Below, in pieces: positions 15,192 through 22,411 of a stretch of 25,390 nucleotides of DNA (the stretch's first letter is position 1; the number at the start of each line of letters is the position of its first letter). The translations under genes were made by a program, and so were the position numbers. The DNA is from Acetobacter sp. CAG:977 (lineage in GTDB: Bacteria > Pseudomonadota > Alphaproteobacteria > CAAGCB01 > CAG-977). The notes under the pieces were generated by a model that worked only from the letters and a program-made list of their open reading frames with translations, was not told the origin of the DNA and did not search any database. Where the stretch lies: NCBI GenBank assembly GCA_000434295.1, contig HF994916.1, positions 1-25,390 on the forward strand, written 5' to 3'.

Positions 15192-16904
15192 TTATAAAGA
15201 GATGTTAAAAATATTGCCGACATCGCGAACGGGGGAACCGTCAAAATCTTCCGGAGCCCCTTTATAATTATTGATGGCTTCAATACGGTTGATCATCTTT
15301 TCGTATTTTGTGGCGTCTTCATCATTAAAAGAGGAATTCTTGTATTTCAGATGCAAGTCATTCCGTACAAAATTCATATGATGCATCATCAGAACGTCAG
15401 AGGAAAACCTCCAGAATTTCCCGACGGGAAAGACCGTTCTTGTCGGGTCGGCATTTTGCGGGAAATATTTCCCCGTTCCCAGTCGTGAAGAACGTTTTAT
15501 TTTAAAAATAAACGGCGCATCTACCGCAGAAGGAGATATCCTGCGCCAACAGGGGGATTTAACATAGCCGAATACGCCGCATGCCGTCGTATCGATATTG
15601 TTTTTTGAAATAAAAGCCTTGGCATTGTCAAATTCGCTTTTGACGTAAAATTCGTCGGCATCAATGCTTAAAAAATGAGAACAATTTTTACGTTTCGCCA
15701 ATTCAAGACCGATGTTTCTTTTGCGTTTTTCGTTCCATCTGCCGCCTTTTTCCAGATCCGGATTATAACGGTAAATTTCGTCGATCAGACCTTCTTTCAT
15801 CAGCCGTTCCAGCAAAGGTTCCAAGCTTTTATTGGCAGCACGTCCGTAATTTGAAACCGTTTGATAAACAACAGAAATATAATCGACGCTGTCTCGGATG
15901 GAACGAATCGAAGCTTCCAACAGTTCTTCACCGTCAAAAAGATTATAAGAGGCACCGACTTTCATGGCGTTTAATTTTTTTTGATTATAGTCGGCTTTTA
16001 TTTCGCGGCGTTTTTCTTTGTTTCCGCAAAACAGACAAGTCAGGACAAGCATCATTTTTGAAGGATTGCGGATTTTAAACGGTTTTGCGTTCGGGTCGGC
16101 TTTGCGGATGCGTTTTTTTAATACCAGAGGGCGGGGAAGCGTAACCGGAATGCCGAATACGGTATAGATTTTAACGTTGTTTTTCTTTTGAATGTTAAAA
16201 AGCTTTGCAAACAATGACAAATGTTTGCGTCGTACTTTTTTATAATTTTCGGCGTTCTTTCCCGAATTCGTGATGCGTTGAAAGTCATTGGAATCGTTAT
16301 AGTCCAAGACGATTTCGTTTAAAAAGACGGAAGGATTTTTTTTCGTATAAGTTAAAATCAAGTCCCAATCCACATAGCGGGACAAGTTCGTGTCAAATCC
16401 GCCCAGCGTGTCATACAAGCGTTTTGAATGGACAAAAGCGCCCAAATCGATATGGTTGCCTTGCAAAAGTTTTTTATATTTTGTTTCTTCGCCGATGACG
16501 TCTCCGGACGAGGTGCGAAAGATCTTTGCGTTAAAACATTCGGCATTGTTTTCGCGAATGCCTTTTGCGAAAGTTTCCAGAAAGTTCGGACGCGGGCAAT
16601 TGTCCGTATCGGCATAGGCAATCCAGTCGTATTTCGCGGCTTCAAGTCCTTTGTTTCGCGCGGCGCAAACGCCCGCATTTTTTTCTTGCGGCAAAAAAAC
16701 GATCTTTCCGGATTTTAATACGGCGTCGTATTTTGATTTCAGCAATTCCGCCGTTCCGTCGGTCGACCCGTCGTCTACGATAATCAACTCAAAATTCTGA
16801 TACGTTTGGTTTAAAAGGGCGTCAACGGCTGTCGTAATGCAAAAAGCGCGGTTATACGTCGGCATGATGACGGAAAAAAATACGGGCAAGGCTGAATCTG
16901 TCAT
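15192..16904 (-). CDS. Two-domain glycosyltransferase (GT2 plus second GT-A-like domain)
   Basis: A 570-residue fusion. Domain 1 (about 10-240) is a classical family 2 glycosyltransferase: VIMPTYNRAFCITTAVDALLNQTYQ, ELIIVDDGSTDG, AARNKGLEAAKYDWIAYADTDN (DxD-type motif) and LGGFDTNLSRYVDWDL. A linker carries NVKIYTVFGIPVTL followed by a basic stretch. Domain 2 (about 290-570) resembles Glyco_tranf_2_4 (PF13704): KVGASYNLFDGEELLEASIRSI, GGRWNEKRKRNIGLELAKRK and FLSIDADEFY near 411-417. Both DxD-like motifs are present, so the protein may add two sugars in succession. The ATG abuts the divergent phage-module leader; a weak AAGAG lies 9 nt upstream. It heads a minus-strand pair with the deacetylase. 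Confidence 0.87.
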   Translation of the reverse strand: MTDSALPVFFSVIMPTYNRAFCITTAVDALLNQTYQNFELIIVDDGSTDGTAELLKSKYDAVLKSGKIVFLPQEKNAGVCAARNKGLEAAKYDWIAYADTDNCPRPNFLETFAKGIRENNAECFNAKIFRTSSGDVIGEETKYKKLLQGNHIDLGAFVHSKRLYDTLGGFDTNLSRYVDWDLILTYTKKNPSVFLNEIVLDYNDSNDFQRITNSGKNAENYKKVRRKHLSLFAKLFNIQKKNNVKIYTVFGIPVTLPRPLVLKKRIRKADPNAKPFKIRNPSKMMLVLTCLFCGNKEKRREIKADYNQKKLNAMKVGASYNLFDGEELLEASIRSIRDSVDYISVVYQTVSNYGRAANKSLEPLLERLMKEGLIDEIYRYNPDLEKGGRWNEKRKRNIGLELAKRKNCSHFLSIDADEFYVKSEFDNAKAFISKNNIDTTACGVFGYVKSPCWRRISPSAVDAPFIFKIKRSSRLGTGKYFPQNADPTRTVFPVGKFWRFSSDVLMMHHMNFVRNDLHLKYKNSSFNDEDATKYEKMINRIEAINNYKGAPEDFDGSPVRDVGNIFNISL

Positions 16905-16940
16905 ATGAAAGGGCTCTTAAAAAAAACGAAAAGTTGCTTT

Positions 16941-16969
16941 AATCTAGAACAAAACCGTTTTTTATTCAA
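16941..16969 (-). promoter_or_regulatory. Predicted promoter of the two-domain GT / deacetylase pair
   Basis: On the minus strand TTGAAT (16969-16964) and TAGATT (16946-16941) are 17 bases apart, giving a start near 16934, 30 nt before the GT gene. It points away from the phage module promoter. Confidence 0.5.
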
Positions 16970-17009
16970 CGAAGTGTTTTTGAAAAAAAAGAATATATCA
17001 CAAAATGTG

Positions 17010-17049
17010 TTGACAAACAGAAAAAAATATGACATTGTGTTTATACAAT
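17010..17049 (+). promoter_or_regulatory. Predicted promoter and operator of the phage morphogenesis module
   Basis: A perfect -35, TTGACA (17010-17015), is followed after 17 bases by CATTGT (17033-17038), a weak -10. A perfect inverted repeat ATTGT-N6-ACAAT (17034-17049) covers the -10 and start region and could be a repressor site. CACA-N3-TGTG (16999-17009) sits just upstream of the -35. No repressor gene is in the window. Confidence 0.45.
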
Positions 17050-17066
17050 CAAAGTCGTGTGTTTCA

Positions 17067-17092
17067 AACGTCCGCCAGTCGGGCGTTTTTTT
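17067..17092 (+). terminator. Terminator-like hairpin in the leader of the phage module
   Basis: AACGTCCG (17067-17074) pairs with CGGGCGTT (17080-17087) over 8 bp, with one U-G pair and a 5-base loop. Seven T follow from 17086. It sits between the promoter and the first ATG (17108). No forward gene lies upstream nearer than 14089, so it would act on the module's own transcript, as an attenuator or antitermination site. Confidence 0.65.
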
Positions 17093-17107
17093 ATACGGAG
17101 AAAAACA

Positions 17108-17431
17108 ATGGGAATAGGAACGGAATTAAAAAAAGGCTTTAAAAAAATCGGCAAAGTATTTTTTTCGCCGTGGACGTTGCTGGGCCCCGTAGGGTTCGGG
17201 CTGGGGGTTTTGGATAATGAAAAAAAAGAAGCCGAAAAAGAAATAAAGCAAGAAGAACAGCTTCAGGCGTTGGCAGAAAAGCAGGAAGCCGATACTCAGG
17301 AAGCCGAATTTCGCGCAGGACTGGAGAAAAAACGCAAAAGCTCGAAAAATTCTGATGTTATTTTTGCAGGCATTTTGGGGTCAAAAAGTCGTGAAGGTTT
17401 AGGCGGGCGAAAAACGTTGTTGGGGTTGTAA
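17108..17431 (+). CDS. Small phage protein with RKTLLG C-terminus
   Basis: A 107-residue protein. It has a basic N-terminus, a glycine-rich hydrophobic stretch (VFFSPWTLLGPVGFGLGVL, about 17-35), then a charged helix rich in Glu, Lys and Gln (about 37-75) likely to form a coiled coil. The tail is SKNSDVIFAGILG... GRKTLLG. I recall small structural-module proteins with a similar ST-I-x-x-G... ARKTLLG tail near portal genes in podo- and siphoviruses, with no assigned function. GGAG (17097-17100) is 7 nt before the ATG. The portal gene starts 2 nt after its stop. A minor head or connector component is a guess from position. Confidence 0.7.
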   Translation: MGIGTELKKGFKKIGKVFFSPWTLLGPVGFGLGVLDNEKKEAEKEIKQEEQLQALAEKQEADTQEAEFRAGLEKKRKSSKNSDVIFAGILGSKSREGLGGRKTLLGL

Positions 17432-17433
17432 GA

Positions 17434-18933
17434 ATGCAAAATTTGGCTGATGAAATTATCGAACGGGCGGAGGAGTTGAAATCCGCCCGTTTGAATTTTG
17501 AAAAGCTGTGGCAGGAAGTTTCGGAGCTTGTTTTACCGCGCAAGGCTGATTTTTCTTTTTATCAAACTCAAGGCGCGCCGCGCGGACGCAAGCTGTTTGA
17601 AACGACGGCAGTCAATGCGGCGGAAATGCTTGCCGCGGGGTTGCACGGGCTGATGACGAATCCTGCGGGGAAGTGGTTTTCTTTAAATTGGGGCGGAAAA
17701 AACAGACCTCAAGGAAAAGAATCGGCACAATGGCTTGAAAACGCCGAAAACGTGATGCGGGACGAAATTTCCAGAGCCGCTGCCGGCTTTGCAACCAATA
17801 TTCACGAAGTCTATTTGGATTTGGCGGTTCTGGGCACGGCAGGATTGTATGTCGGCTGGAATGAAAGTAAAAACTGCCTTTTGTTTCAATCCAGATTTCT
17901 GGGGGAACTGTTTATCAGGGAAAACGCTGCGGGGCAAGCCGATACGGTTTACCGCCTCTTTAAAATGAGGCTGGAAGACATCGTCGGAACTTGGGGTGTT
18001 TCGGCGCTGCCCGAAACATTAAGGAGTTTATACGCTCAAGGCAGGGAAGGTCGCAGGGAATTTGAAATCATTCATCTTCTTGCTCCTAATCGGCGCGGCG
18101 GAAAAGTCGGCAGCATCGAAAAGCCCGTCGTTTCGGTGTATGTGCTGAAGAACGAACGGCACGTTTTATTTTCGGGCGGATTTGAGGAAATGCCGCTTTC
18201 AATCGTTCGATGGAGCAAAGCGACCTCGGAAGTCTACGGACGATCTCCCGCGATGTCCGCATTGCCGGATATCAAGATGATTCAGGAAATGATGAAAGAA
18301 ACCATTATTTCCGCCCAGCTTGCGAACCGTCCGCCATTGTTGGTGCGCGACGATGACCAGTTTTCGCCCGCCGCGACGGTACCGGGCGGCATTATCCGTT
18401 ACAGCGGAGAGGCGCCGAAAGCCTTTTCCAGCGGCGCAAATTCGTCAATCGGCTTAGACATTATGAACGAAATTCGCGACCGTATCAGGACGGCGTTCTT
18501 TAACGACAAACTGATGACGACGGGCAACGTTCAAATGACTGCGACGGAAACCCTGATGCGCGGCGAAGAAAAAATGCGTCTATTAGGTCCTGCTGCGGGC
18601 AGAATTCAAAGCGAACTGTTGGGACCCATGATTGACCGCGTCTTCGGTTTGCTGCTCAGGCACGGTAAGATTCCGCCTCCGCCGCGAGGGATAGAAAACG
18701 AAGTCTGCGTTGAATACGTCTCGCCTCTTGCGATGATACAAAAACAGCAGGAAGCACAAGCAGTTTTAAAAACTTTGGAAGCGGCTTCCGCGGTGATTGC
18801 GTTGGAACCCGAAGCCGCCAAAGTGTTCAAAGGTGATGAAATTATCAGGAAGATCGGGAACGTGTTCGGAACGTCGCAGTCTTTGATGCGTTCCCGTGCG
18901 GAATTGAAAAACGCGGGAGCCGGCGATGGGTAA
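17434..18933 (+). CDS. Phage head-to-tail connector (portal) protein
   Basis: A 499-residue protein of the T7-type head-tail connecting family (PF12236), which forms the dodecameric ring through which DNA enters and leaves the capsid. It starts with the family's helical region (ERAEELKSARLNFEKLWQEVSELVLPRK) and the TTAVNAAEMLAAGLHGLMTNPAGKWFSL block. The later EFEIIHLLAPNRRGG, SIVRWSKATSEVYGRSP and TATETLMRGEEKMRLLGPAAGRIQSELLGPMIDRVF segments also fit. Length is typical and no break is visible. It begins 2 nt after the small RKTLLG gene, and its last codons overlap the next gene by 8 nt. No terminase gene precedes it, contrary to the usual order. Confidence 0.93.
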   Translation: MQNLADEIIERAEELKSARLNFEKLWQEVSELVLPRKADFSFYQTQGAPRGRKLFETTAVNAAEMLAAGLHGLMTNPAGKWFSLNWGGKNRPQGKESAQWLENAENVMRDEISRAAAGFATNIHEVYLDLAVLGTAGLYVGWNESKNCLLFQSRFLGELFIRENAAGQADTVYRLFKMRLEDIVGTWGVSALPETLRSLYAQGREGRREFEIIHLLAPNRRGGKVGSIEKPVVSVYVLKNERHVLFSGGFEEMPLSIVRWSKATSEVYGRSPAMSALPDIKMIQEMMKETIISAQLANRPPLLVRDDDQFSPAATVPGGIIRYSGEAPKAFSSGANSSIGLDIMNEIRDRIRTAFFNDKLMTTGNVQMTATETLMRGEEKMRLLGPAAGRIQSELLGPMIDRVFGLLLRHGKIPPPPRGIENEVCVEYVSPLAMIQKQQEAQAVLKTLEAASAVIALEPEAAKVFKGDEIIRKIGNVFGTSQSLMRSRAELKNAGAGDG

Positions 18934-19240
18934 GCTTTTTAATGCGTTGACCCGCCGCGACAAAGCCAGAAAGGCTGTCGAATTGGTACGGGCGTATAAA
19001 GCCGTTTTTCAAACAGCGGAAGGAAAAACGGTCTTAAAAGATTTGGCTGTTAAATGCCGTTTAATGGAGCCTGTAACGGATGTTTCGAGCGCGGCGGGCT
19101 TTAGTGCGGCCAGCGCGTTTTTCGACGGAAAGCGCGCGGCTTTTTTGGATATCGTCAAGATGTCGGGCTTTGATGAAGAACGCCTGACGGAATTGTTGTT
19201 GCAAACGGAAGGAAATAAAGATGAATTCTATGAACTTTGA
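18926..19240 (+). CDS. Bbp19-like phage protein
   Basis: A 104-residue protein resembling the Bbp19 family, named after Bordetella phage BPP-1. Features are an N-terminal basic helix, AYKAVFQTAEGKTVLKDLAVKCRL, then the SAASAFFDGKRAAFLDIVKMSGF block in which an aromatic-x-GKRA-x-FL pattern is typical. Members lie next to portal genes of podoviruses and their role is not established. The start overlaps the portal stop (ATGGGTAA), and the end overlaps the scaffold-like gene by 20 nt, so the three genes are probably translationally coupled. Confidence 0.75.
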   Translation: MGKLFNALTRRDKARKAVELVRAYKAVFQTAEGKTVLKDLAVKCRLMEPVTDVSSAAGFSAASAFFDGKRAAFLDIVKMSGFDEERLTELLLQTEGNKDEFYEL

Positions 19241-19784
19241 TACGGATGAAAAATTGCAGGCGGCGATTGCCGACGAAATCATTGATCCCGAAGTTATGGC
19301 AGATTTTGAAAATACGGCTGTCAAAGCGGGATTATCGCATGAGCAGATGCAAACCGTATGGAATTGGATGGTTAAAGGCGCGGTCAGGCTGCTTTCGGAA
19401 ACGAAACGCAAGCTTGAAGATTATCGGACGGACAGCGAAGCTTTGTTACGCAAAAAATTCGGGGACGGATTTGATGCCCGCCGCCGCAAAGCCATAGAGC
19501 TTGTGCGCCGTTTCGGCGGCGACGAGACGTTGGATTTTATGGCGTCCAACGGCATTGCCGATTGTCCCGAAGTCGTTTCGTTTTTAATGAATCTTTCCGA
19601 CGTTTTGGATGAAGATGAAGGATTGATCGGAGAAAAAAGAAGCGTTTTCGGCTCTAAAGACCGTCTGAAAGAAGAAATCGCCGCGTTAATGGCGCAAAAG
19701 GCATATTTGGATGCGCATGCGCCGGGACACGGCGACGCCGTACAAAAAGTTTATGCTCTCCGCCGCCGTTTGTGCGGAGAATAA
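19221..19784 (+). CDS. Putative phage capsid scaffolding protein
   Basis: A 187-residue, acidic, almost wholly helical protein. Central features (GLSHEQMQTVWNWM, LLRKKFGDGFDARRRKAIELVRRFGGDETLDFMASNGIADCPEVVSFLMNL) match a pattern I recall for scaffold-type proteins encoded between portal and capsid genes: an aLRxxWGxxfDxxxxxAxxa region followed by a small G-x-x-(D/N)-x-P helix. Its position and composition agree with a scaffold, which would direct shell assembly and be lost on maturation. GGAAGG lies 8 nt before the ATG. The next gene is not the capsid, as expected, but a histidine kinase 66 nt downstream. Confidence 0.7.
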   Translation: MNSMNFDTDEKLQAAIADEIIDPEVMADFENTAVKAGLSHEQMQTVWNWMVKGAVRLLSETKRKLEDYRTDSEALLRKKFGDGFDARRRKAIELVRRFGGDETLDFMASNGIADCPEVVSFLMNLSDVLDEDEGLIGEKRSVFGSKDRLKEEIAALMAQKAYLDAHAPGHGDAVQKVYALRRRLCGE

Positions 19785-19786
19785 TA

Positions 19787-19816
19787 TTCGGTTTTTTAAA
19801 CAAAATCGTCTATCAT
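19787..19816 (+). promoter_or_regulatory. Weak candidate promoter of the histidine kinase gene
   Basis: TATCAT (19811-19816) is a reasonable -10, but the -35 (TTCGGT, 19787-19792, 18-base spacer) is poor. It would let the kinase be transcribed independently of the phage genes. The evidence is weak. Confidence 0.25.
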
Positions 19817-19850
19817 AAACAAAAAACGGCAGAAACGGAGAAACGGAAAT

Positions 19851-21302
19851 ATGGGAAAACCGCAACATATCATTTCGTGGCGCGCAAAGCTGTATTTCTG
19901 TTTCTTTTGTTTCTTGTGCGCGGTTGTCGGTATGTTTTTTTCTTATGAAGATTTTGTCAATGTTATCATTCGTGAAATGATAGCGCCGCGCTTTAATTTT
20001 ATGGCGGAAAGAATTCATGATGCGGCTCATAACGGGTGGGGAAAACAAGTCAGCGCCGAAAACTATAACGAAGCTTCGGCATGGATGAAAAGTCGTCTGG
20101 ACGACAGTTTTATGACGACGCGACTGTCCGCGTTTGTTTATAAAGACGGAAAGTTTTACGTCAAGATGTCTTCGGAAGCCCCGGAAAAAGTTCCGTATAT
20201 GTCTGACGCACAACCTTTGTTGGGCGATTACGCCGATGAATTGATGGCTTTTTTAAACAGTTCGGGATCCAAAAGAGCGTTTCGCAAATATGATGCGGCA
20301 AAAAAAAGTATTCTTTCGTGCATTTTTCCGCAAGATGCTGCAATGAACGGGGAACGCCGATTCTTTTGCGCCGAAGGTCAGGTTTATTCTCAAAGTTCGG
20401 TTCGCCGCGCAATCGGCGATTTGTTTGAAAAGTTTGTTTTGCTGATGATTTTGGCTTTTTTGCCTTTTACTCTGTTCGCCAGAGAAGTCCTGTCTTCAAG
20501 GGTGGATACCTTGGAAAAGATTGTTGAGAACAGAACCAAGGCTTTACAAAACGCGTTGGACAAAGCCGAAGAAAGCATGCGGTTGAAGGCTCAGTTTATG
20601 GCGAATGTCAATCATGAACTCAGAACGCCGCTGAATGCGATTGCCGGATTTTCGGAACTGATGGTTCAGGAAATGTTCGGACCGATCGAAAATGAAAAGT
20701 ATAAGGAATATGCCGCTTCTATACATTCAAGCGCCGTTTTGCTGACGGATTTAATCAATCGCGTTTTGGATGCGGCAAAGTACGAAAGCGGAAAAGCCGA
20801 GGTACATAATTCATGGTTTTATTTGCAGGACGTCGTCGGCGGGGTAATGTCCGTCATAAAGGGGTATCCCGATGCCGACAAACGCAAGATAACGGTCAAG
20901 AATACGGTTAAAAAAGCCGTTTACGCGGACAAAAACATTATCATCCATATTTTGTTAAACCTGTTGTCGAATGCCATAAAATATACGAATTCCGGCGGAA
21001 AGATAGACGTTCGTATTTTTGAATCGAATGACGGCGGCATGGTTATCAGCTGTGCCGACAACGGTTCGGGCATTCCGCAAAAAATGCAGGAAAGCGTTTT
21101 CATGCCCTTTGTCCAGTTGGAAAACGCCGTTACAAAGGAACATAAAGGAACGGGGCTCGGGCTGTATTTGGTCAGGAAAATGGCGCGTTTGTCGGGCGGA
21201 GAGGTCTCTGTTTCTTCGGACGGTATGACGGGATCCGTTTTTACGGTCGTTTTCCCGCCGACCGTTTTTGAGCATAACGGGAAAGAATTAAAAGAAGACT
21301 GA
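19851..21302 (+). CDS. Membrane-bound sensor histidine kinase inside the phage module
   Basis: A 483-residue two-component sensor. One transmembrane helix (about 13-30), a ~160-residue extracytoplasmic part with no sensor domain I recognise, a second helix (about 194-210) and a coiled-coil linker lead to HisKA. The H-box is FMANVNHELRTPLNAIAGFSE with the phospho-acceptor His near 255. The ATPase shows the N-box HILLNLLSNAIKYT (about 365-378), G1 DNGSGIP (about 403-409) and G2 GTGLGLYLVRKM. The style resembles alphaproteobacterial PdhS/PleC-like kinases. It looks fully active. No response regulator or receiver domain is in the window. It lies between the scaffold-like and capsid genes, where no phage family I know places a kinase. 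A terminator closes it, so it may be a moron-type insertion. Confidence 0.95.
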   Translation: MGKPQHIISWRAKLYFCFFCFLCAVVGMFFSYEDFVNVIIREMIAPRFNFMAERIHDAAHNGWGKQVSAENYNEASAWMKSRLDDSFMTTRLSAFVYKDGKFYVKMSSEAPEKVPYMSDAQPLLGDYADELMAFLNSSGSKRAFRKYDAAKKSILSCIFPQDAAMNGERRFFCAEGQVYSQSSVRRAIGDLFEKFVLLMILAFLPFTLFAREVLSSRVDTLEKIVENRTKALQNALDKAEESMRLKAQFMANVNHELRTPLNAIAGFSELMVQEMFGPIENEKYKEYAASIHSSAVLLTDLINRVLDAAKYESGKAEVHNSWFYLQDVVGGVMSVIKGYPDADKRKITVKNTVKKAVYADKNIIIHILLNLLSNAIKYTNSGGKIDVRIFESNDGGMVISCADNGSGIPQKMQESVFMPFVQLENAVTKEHKGTGLGLYLVRKMARLSGGEVSVSSDGMTGSVFTVVFPPTVFEHNGKELKED

Positions 21303-21325
21303 GAATTTAATATTCGGACGCAAAA

Positions 21326-21353
21326 AAAGGGCGGATGTTCATCCGCCCTTTTT
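21326..21353 (+). terminator. Intrinsic terminator after the histidine kinase
   Basis: An 11-bp stem AAAGGGCGGAT (21326-21336) / ATCCGCCCTTT (21341-21351) with a GTTC tetraloop and a following TT. It is 23 nt beyond the kinase stop and 74 nt before the capsid ATG. It should cut readthrough from the upstream genes into the capsid gene unless there is antitermination or a capsid promoter. Confidence 0.88.
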
Positions 21354-21373
21354 CTGTGACCGGGTCACAGAAA
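21351..21373. promoter_or_regulatory. Perfect palindrome in the capsid gene leader
   Basis: TTTCTGTGAC-CGG-GTCACAGAAA: 10-base arms around a 3-base centre, sharing TTT with the end of the preceding terminator. It could be a repressor or activator operator, or an RNA hairpin at the 5' end of capsid mRNA. It contains TGTGA-N5-TCACA, close to a CRP/FNR-type site but with N5 rather than N6. Confidence 0.6.
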
Positions 21374-21427
21374 ATCGCTGCCGGGTGCGGGGATTTTTTT
21401 GTTCCAAACAGATTTACAGAGGAAAAG

Positions 21428-22324
21428 ATGAGTACACAAATAACAATGTCTTTGGTTGAACAGTACAGCAGCAACGTTCAGGCGCTTGTCCAGCAAAAAG
21501 GCTCAAAGCTTCGTTCGTTGGTCGGCATTGAAAGCGTCAGAGGCAAAAATGCCTATATTGACCAGATCGGTCAGGTTGCAGCCGTCAAAAAAACGACGCG
21601 TCATGCCGACACGCCGCGTATGGATACGCCGCACAAGCGTCGCCGTTTGACTTTGGAAACTTATCATTGGGCGGATTTGATTGATAACGATGACAAAGTG
21701 CGGATGTTAATCGATCCTGCCAGCGATTATGCGAATGCCGCGGCATGGGCGATGGGGCGTGCGATGGATCAGGCAATCGTCGAAGCGGCGTTGGGCACCG
21801 CATATACGGGAGAAACGGGTTCCGTCGGCGTCGAATTGCCGGCGTCTCAGGTCATTGATGCAGAGTGTGAAACGGGCTTTACTTTTGACAAATTGCGTCA
21901 GATTAAGCGTATTTTCGATGCGTGCGACGCTCCGTTCGAAGGGCGCTTTATTGTTTTGTCGGCAACACAGCTGGATAACCTGTTGAGCGAAACAAAGGTA
22001 ACTTCGGCGGATTATGCTTCCGCAAAAGCGTTGGTGCGCGGCGAACTGGATACGTTTATGGGATTTAAGTTCATCCAGCTGAACGCGAAAAAGTCGGACG
22101 GCGGGTTGATTTTGCCCGACGTGATGAGCTCGGAAACGAAAATCGGACGTTCTTGTCTGGCATTCCAGAGCGACGGCATTAAGCTTGGCATCGGACAGGA
22201 TATTGTCGGAAAAATCACCGAACGTGACGACAAGTGCTTTGCCACGCAGGTTTATTATGAAATGTCCATCGGAGCGACGCGTATGCAGGAAGACTTGGTC
22301 GTTCGCGTCAACTGCAAAGAATAA
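21428..22324 (+). CDS. Phage major capsid protein
   Basis: A 298-residue protein whose position and form fit a podovirus-type major capsid protein. It shows the N-terminal helix STQITMSLVEQYSSNVQAL, then GKNAYIDQIG and RKRRRLTLETYHWADLIDNDDK-like basic and strand segments. The long helix DYANAAAWAMGRAMDQAIVEAALG, FIVLSATQLDNLLSETKV and a final GATRMQEDLVVRV strand follow, as in capsid proteins of the group that carries PF12236 portals. The frame runs back to 21335 through the palindrome, but AGAGGAAAAG precedes the ATG at 21428, so I start there. A terminator follows. The scaffold gene is separated from it by the histidine kinase, which breaks the usual adjacency. Confidence 0.85.
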   Translation: MSTQITMSLVEQYSSNVQALVQQKGSKLRSLVGIESVRGKNAYIDQIGQVAAVKKTTRHADTPRMDTPHKRRRLTLETYHWADLIDNDDKVRMLIDPASDYANAAAWAMGRAMDQAIVEAALGTAYTGETGSVGVELPASQVIDAECETGFTFDKLRQIKRIFDACDAPFEGRFIVLSATQLDNLLSETKVTSADYASAKALVRGELDTFMGFKFIQLNAKKSDGGLILPDVMSSETKIGRSCLAFQSDGIKLGIGQDIVGKITERDDKCFATQVYYEMSIGATRMQEDLVVRVNCKE

Positions 22325-22349
22325 CGAACCGAGCAAAAAATGATGACGG

Positions 22350-22382
22350 AACGGCGGAGAACGTAAATCTCCGCCGTTTTAT
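22350..22382 (+). terminator. Terminator after the capsid gene
   Basis: An 11-bp stem AACGGCGGAGA (22350-22360) / TCTCCGCCGTT (22368-22378) with a 7-base loop and then TTATT. The T-run is short, so it may be partial. A leaky terminator after the capsid gene would keep capsid mRNA above that of the tail genes. Confidence 0.75.
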
Positions 22383-22411
22383 TCAGCGCTAGAAAAAATG
22401 GAAGGGAAGAT

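Noticed and set aside
16905..17117. 70-codon plus-strand frame beginning back-to-back with the divergent GT start
   Set aside because: It runs through the predicted promoters and the leader hairpin, and has no RBS; random in composition.
21355..21369. Canonical CRP/FNR site
   Set aside because: TGTGA and TCACA are 5 bases apart rather than 6, so a standard site cannot be claimed.
21335..21427. 31-residue N-terminal extension of the capsid gene
   Set aside because: It would translate the terminator arm and palindrome; a good RBS points to ATG 21428.
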